From the NCBI GenBank assembly GCA_902462475.1, contig CABQCB010000002.1, positions 1 to 24,673 on the forward strand: a stretch of DNA of 24,673 nucleotides, written 5' to 3'. The DNA is from an uncultured Oscillibacter sp. Its GTDB lineage: Bacteria; Bacillota_A; Clostridia; Oscillospirales; Oscillospiraceae. This document shows positions 21,114-24,673 of this stretch, piece by piece. Numbering within the stretch: the first letter of the stretch is position 1; every line of letters begins with the position of its first letter. Below the pieces are notes generated by a model, which worked only from the letters and a program-made list of their open reading frames with translations, ran no database searches and was not told the origin of the DNA. The position numbers were made by a program, and so were the translations under genes.

Positions 21114-22873
21114 GAAAAACACTCTGGCCGCATCTGCGGCCATACAGCCGGTGGATCGCCCTGGGCGTTGCGTGCAGCGCCATGGAGGCCATCTTTGAGC
21201 TGCTCATCCCTCTGGTGATGAGCGATATCGTGGACATCGGCATCGCAAACGCCGATCAGGCCTATGTGACCCGGAAGGGCATTCAGATGGTGGTCATGGC
21301 CATGGTGTCGCTGTGCTTCGGCCTGGGCGGCGCGGCCTGCTCCGCCATTGCCGGCCAGGGCTTCGGCGCCAATCTGCGCGCCGCCCAGTACGGCCATATC
21401 CAGGAGTTTGCCTTCTCCAACATCGAGAAGTTCTCCACGGCCTCTCTCGTGACCCGCCTGACCAACGACGTCAACAACATGCAGATGACGCTGATGATGG
21501 GCATGCGCCTTCTGGTGCGCGCCCCGGTGATGCTGGTGGCGGCATTGTTTTTGTCCATCCGCATCAGCTACCAGCTCAGCAATGTCTTTTTGGTGGCGCT
21601 GCCTCTTTTGATCGTGGTGGTGGCCCTCATTTTGACCAAGGCCAGCCCCCTGTTCCGCTCCCTGCAGGAAAAGACCGATGCGCTGAACCTGGTGGTGCAG
21701 GAGAACCTGACCGGCATCCGGGTGGTGAAGTCCTTCGTCCAGGAGGACTATGAGCGGGAGAAGTTCGCCAAGCGCAACAACGACCTGCGCGCCACCTCCC
21801 AGAAGGCCTTCGGCATGGTGGTCATCAATATGCCGGTGATGATGCTCATCATTTACGGCACCATCATCGCCGTCATGTGGTTCGGCGGCCAGATGGTCTA
21901 TGCCGGCACCCTGGAAGCCGGCAAGCTTCTGACCTACTTCACCTATATCACCCAGATCATGATCTCGCTGATGATGGTGTCCATGATGTTCATGATGATG
22001 ACCCGGTCCGTGGCCTGCGCCAAGCGTATCGTGGAGGTGCTGCAGGAAGTGCCCGCCATCACCAACGACGAGGCGGTCACCGAGCAGGACGAGAGCGGCA
22101 AGCGGGTCCCCGCCACCGTCCAAGACGGCAGCATCGACTTTGACCATGTGTCCTTCAAGTATGACCGCACCAGCCCCGAGTGGATCCTCCGGGATGTGGA
22201 CCTGCACATCCGCTCCGGCCAGACTGTGGGTATCCTGGGCGGCACCGGCAGCGCCAAGACCACGCTGGTGTCCCTGATCCCCCGACTCTACGAGGCCACG
22301 GAGGGCACGGTGCGCGTGGGCGGCCGTCCTGTAAAGGATTATACCATGGAGCATCTGCGGGACGCGGTGAGCGTGGTGCTGCAAAAGAACACCCTTTTCT
22401 CCGGCACCATCCGCGAAAACCTCCTCTGGGGCAATCCCAACGCCACGGAGGAACAGCTCTGGGACGCCTGCCGCAGCGCCTGCGCCGACGAGTTCCTCGA
22501 GCGCATGCCCGACGGGCTGGATACCGACCTGGGACAGGGCGGCGTCAACGTCTCCGGCGGCCAGAAGCAGCGGCTTTGCATCGCCCGTGCCATTTTGAAG
22601 CAGCCCCGGGTGCTGATCCTGGATGACTCCACCAGCGCCGTGGATACGGCCACGGACGCCAAGATCCGCCAGGCCTTCGCCACGCAGCTCAAAGACACCA
22701 CCAAGATCATCATTGCCCAGCGGGTGAGCTCCATCTGCCAGGCGGATCTGATCCTGGTCATGGACGGCGGCCGGGTGGTGGCCCAGGGCACCCATGAAGA
22801 ACTGATGAAAAACAGCGAGATTTATCGCGAGGTCTACACGGCACAGCAGGAAGGAGTGAGCATCGGTGGCTGA
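21110..22873 (+). CDS. ABC exporter subunit with degenerate ATP site (heterodimer partner 1)
   Basis: This 587-residue half-transporter has an N-terminal six-helix membrane domain (about 15-310) and a C-terminal ATPase domain (about 340-580). The Walker A GGTGSAKT (377-384) has Ala in place of the sixth-position Gly. The signature is VSGGQKQR, and Walker B is LILDDS with Asp506 where a catalytic Glu is normal. That Asp marks the non-hydrolysing site of heterodimeric exporters such as TM287/288. The start ATG overlaps the marR stop and has GGAGGA upstream. The partner gene begins before this one ends. Such pairs export drugs, lipids or peptides; nothing in the sequence fixes the substrate. Confidence 0.93.
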   Translation: MRKTLWPHLRPYSRWIALGVACSAMEAIFELLIPLVMSDIVDIGIANADQAYVTRKGIQMVVMAMVSLCFGLGGAACSAIAGQGFGANLRAAQYGHIQEFAFSNIEKFSTASLVTRLTNDVNNMQMTLMMGMRLLVRAPVMLVAALFLSIRISYQLSNVFLVALPLLIVVVALILTKASPLFRSLQEKTDALNLVVQENLTGIRVVKSFVQEDYEREKFAKRNNDLRATSQKAFGMVVINMPVMMLIIYGTIIAVMWFGGQMVYAGTLEAGKLLTYFTYITQIMISLMMVSMMFMMMTRSVACAKRIVEVLQEVPAITNDEAVTEQDESGKRVPATVQDGSIDFDHVSFKYDRTSPEWILRDVDLHIRSGQTVGILGGTGSAKTTLVSLIPRLYEATEGTVRVGGRPVKDYTMEHLRDAVSVVLQKNTLFSGTIRENLLWGNPNATEEQLWDACRSACADEFLERMPDGLDTDLGQGGVNVSGGQKQRLCIARAILKQPRVLILDDSTSAVDTATDAKIRQAFATQLKDTTKIIIAQRVSSICQADLILVMDGGRVVAQGTHEELMKNSEIYREVYTAQQEGVSIGG

Positions 22874-24673
22874 GAAAAAACCGATTTCTGTACAGCGTCC
22901 CGGCGGAGCGGGACATGGACCCGGCGGCGGTCCCGGCCGCCACGGCTATCAAAAGCCCAAGGATCTCAAGGGCACCCTGGCAAAGCTCATGCGCTACCTG
23001 GGCCGCTACAAGGCGGCGCTGTGCCTGGTGGCGGTGCTGCTGGTCATCAGCTCCGCGTGCACCGTGGGCGGGTCCTACCTCATCAAGCCTCTCATCAACG
23101 ACTATATCCTGCCCGGCGACTTCCCGGGCCTTGCCAAAATGCTGGCATTCATGGGCTGCGTGTATGTGGTGGGCGCGGTCTGCTCCTTCGGCTACGCCCG
23201 GATCATGGTCCACGTGTCCCAGAATACGGTGGCAAAGATCCGCAGCGACCTGTTCGACCGCATGCAGTCCCTGCCCCTCAAGTACTTTGACACCCACACC
23301 CACGGCGAGCTCATGAGCCGCTACACCAACGATATCGAGACGGTGTCCGAGGCGCTGAACAACAGCTTCGGAAGCCTCATTTCCTGCACGCTCAACTTCG
23401 TGGGCACCATCGCCATGATGATCGTCCTGAGCCCCACGCTGACGCTCATCACCTTTGCCATGCTGGCGGTGATGCTGGGCGTGGTGAAGGTGATCGGCGG
23501 ACGCTCCCGCCGGTACTTTGCCAGCCAGCAGGCAGCCATCGGCGCTGTGAACGGCTATATCGAGGAGATGATCGAGGGCCAGAAGGTCATCAAGGTCTTC
23601 AACCACGAGGAGGCGGCCGTGGCCGGCTTTGCCGGACTCAACGAAAACTACCGGCAGGCGGCCACCCGGGCCCAGGCCTACGCCGGCGCCATGATGCCCG
23701 CCATGGGCAACCTCAGCTATATCAACTACGCCATCACCTGCTGCGTGGGCGCCATGATGGCCATTGGCGGCGGCTCGTTCCGACTGGGCGACCTGGGCGC
23801 GTTCTTGCAGTACACCCGTCAGGTGAGCCAGCCCATCACCCAGATCTCCCAGCAGGTCAACACCATTCTGGCGGCCGTGGCCGGTGCTGAGCGGGTGTTC
23901 GAGGTCATGGAGACGGAGCCTGAGGTGGACGAGGGCAAGGTCAAGCTGGTGCGTGTCACGGAGGACCGCAGCGGTGCGCTGCAGGAAGCTTCGTACGACA
24001 CCGGCGAGTGGGCCTGGAAAAAGCCCGACGGCACTCTGGTGGCCCTGCGGGGCGATGTGCGGTTCGACCATGTGGTGTTTGGCTACGATCCCCGCAAGAC
24101 CATCCTCCACGACATCTCCCTGTACGCAAAGCCGGGCCAGAAGATCGCCTTCGTGGGCTCCACCGGCGCCGGCAAGACCACCATCACCAACCTCATCAAC
24201 CGCTTCTACGAGATCCAGTCCGGCACCATCACCTACGACGGCATCGACGTGCGGGACATTGAAAAGGACTCCCTGCGCCGCTCTTTGGGCGTGGTGCTCC
24301 AGGATACGCACCTCTTTACCGGCACCGTGGCCGACAACATCCGCTACGGCCGCCTGGATGCCACGGACGAGGAGGTGGAGGCAGCCGCCCGCCTGGCCGG
24401 CGCGGATACCTTCATCCGCCATCTGCCCCAGGGATATCAGACGCCCCTCTCCGGCGACGGCGGCAACCTCAGCCAGGGCGAGCGCCAGCTTTTGAACATC
24501 GCCCGGGCGGCCTGCGCCAACCCGCCGGTGCTCATTCTGGATGAGGCCACCAGCTCCATCGATACCCGGACGGAGAAGATCATCGAAAAGGGCATGGACC
24601 GGCTCATGGCGGGCCGCACCGTGTTCGTCATCGCCCACCGCCTCTCCACGGTCCGCAACGCCAAGGCCATCAT
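22866..24673 (+). CDS. ABC exporter subunit with intact ATP site (heterodimer partner 2), 3' end missing
   Basis: The frame is open from a GTG at 22866 to the window end (602 codons seen, probably a few dozen missing). The start overlaps the previous gene by eight bases and has AAGGAG nine bases upstream. A glycine-rich N terminus (RPGGAGHGPGGGPG) precedes six membrane helices. A linker of about 40 residues (around 355-395, including GALQEASYDTGEW) leads to the ATPase domain. Walker A is GSTGAGKT (431-438), the signature is NLSQGERQ, and Walker B is LILDEAT with catalytic Glu560; the switch histidine is in VIAHRLS. It is the hydrolysis-competent partner of the preceding subunit. Confidence 0.93.
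   Translation, partial: MAEKKPISVQRPGGAGHGPGGGPGRHGYQKPKDLKGTLAKLMRYLGRYKAALCLVAVLLVISSACTVGGSYLIKPLINDYILPGDFPGLAKMLAFMGCVYVVGAVCSFGYARIMVHVSQNTVAKIRSDLFDRMQSLPLKYFDTHTHGELMSRYTNDIETVSEALNNSFGSLISCTLNFVGTIAMMIVLSPTLTLITFAMLAVMLGVVKVIGGRSRRYFASQQAAIGAVNGYIEEMIEGQKVIKVFNHEEAAVAGFAGLNENYRQAATRAQAYAGAMMPAMGNLSYINYAITCCVGAMMAIGGGSFRLGDLGAFLQYTRQVSQPITQISQQVNTILAAVAGAERVFEVMETEPEVDEGKVKLVRVTEDRSGALQEASYDTGEWAWKKPDGTLVALRGDVRFDHVVFGYDPRKTILHDISLYAKPGQKIAFVGSTGAGKTTITNLINRFYEIQSGTITYDGIDVRDIEKDSLRRSLGVVLQDTHLFTGTVADNIRYGRLDATDEEVEAAARLAGADTFIRHLPQGYQTPLSGDGGNLSQGERQLLNIARAACANPPVLILDEATSSIDTRTEKIIEKGMDRLMAGRTVFVIAHRLSTVRNAKAI

Noticed and set aside
22758..24638. 626-codon minus-strand open frame opposite the second ABC subunit
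   Set aside because: It has the same His/Gly/Ala-rich shadow composition and no domain. The plus strand carries a clear ABC exporter starting at a GTG.

Overview
The window looks like chromosome from a GC-rich, Gram-positive anaerobe of the Clostridia, most likely Oscillospiraceae (the Oscillibacter/Dysosmobacter/Flavonifractor neighbourhood). This is inferred from strong AGGAGG ribosome sites, high-GC codon use with AT-rich promoters, a PrpR_N-type sigma-54 activator, a heterodimeric ABC exporter pair, and DUF2975/DUF4173 membrane proteins. The genus assignment is a guess. No phage, insertion sequence, CRISPR array, tRNA or rRNA was seen.

Layout. (1) 1-3306: 5' part of acpP on the minus strand, a potassium uptake pair trkA-trkH, and a terminator. 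(2) 3319-12313: an organic-acid block. It holds an AEC-family carrier, a CaiB/BaiF CoA-transferase with an HMG-CoA-lyase-like enzyme, a PrpR_N/PAS/AAA+/Fis sigma-54 activator, and two nearly identical DASS (SLC13-type) carboxylate transporters. Four transcription units here (AEC, CoA-transferase/lyase, and each transporter) start behind a well-formed -24/-12 promoter with exact GG-N10-GC spacing. The single activator gene lies among them and has no such promoter. (3) 12318-15880: a LysR regulator diverging from a LarA-family (nickel-pincer racemase) gene followed by malic enzyme. (4) 15882-17326: a FabZ-like dehydratase diverging from an IclR regulator, with several inverted repeats between them. 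(5) 17329-20309: a minus-strand operon DUF2975 - XRE regulator - DUF4173 - small anchored protein. (6) 20369-20506: a candidate small RNA with its own promoter and terminator. (7) 20601-24673: a MarR regulator with twin operators, overlapping a heterodimeric ABC exporter whose second subunit runs off the end.

How it may work together (inference). Regions 2 and 3 together look like a carboxylate-fermentation island. DASS and AEC carriers would import a di- or hydroxy-dicarboxylate. The CoA-transferase would activate it, and the lyase would split it to acetyl-CoA plus a keto acid: acetoacetate from 3-hydroxy-3-methylglutarate, or pyruvate from citramalate. The LarA homologue would interconvert 2-hydroxy-acid enantiomers, plausibly D- and L-malate, for malic enzyme to turn into pyruvate, CO2 and NAD(P)H. 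The sigma-54 promoter set appears to be the most striking unexplained feature of the window.
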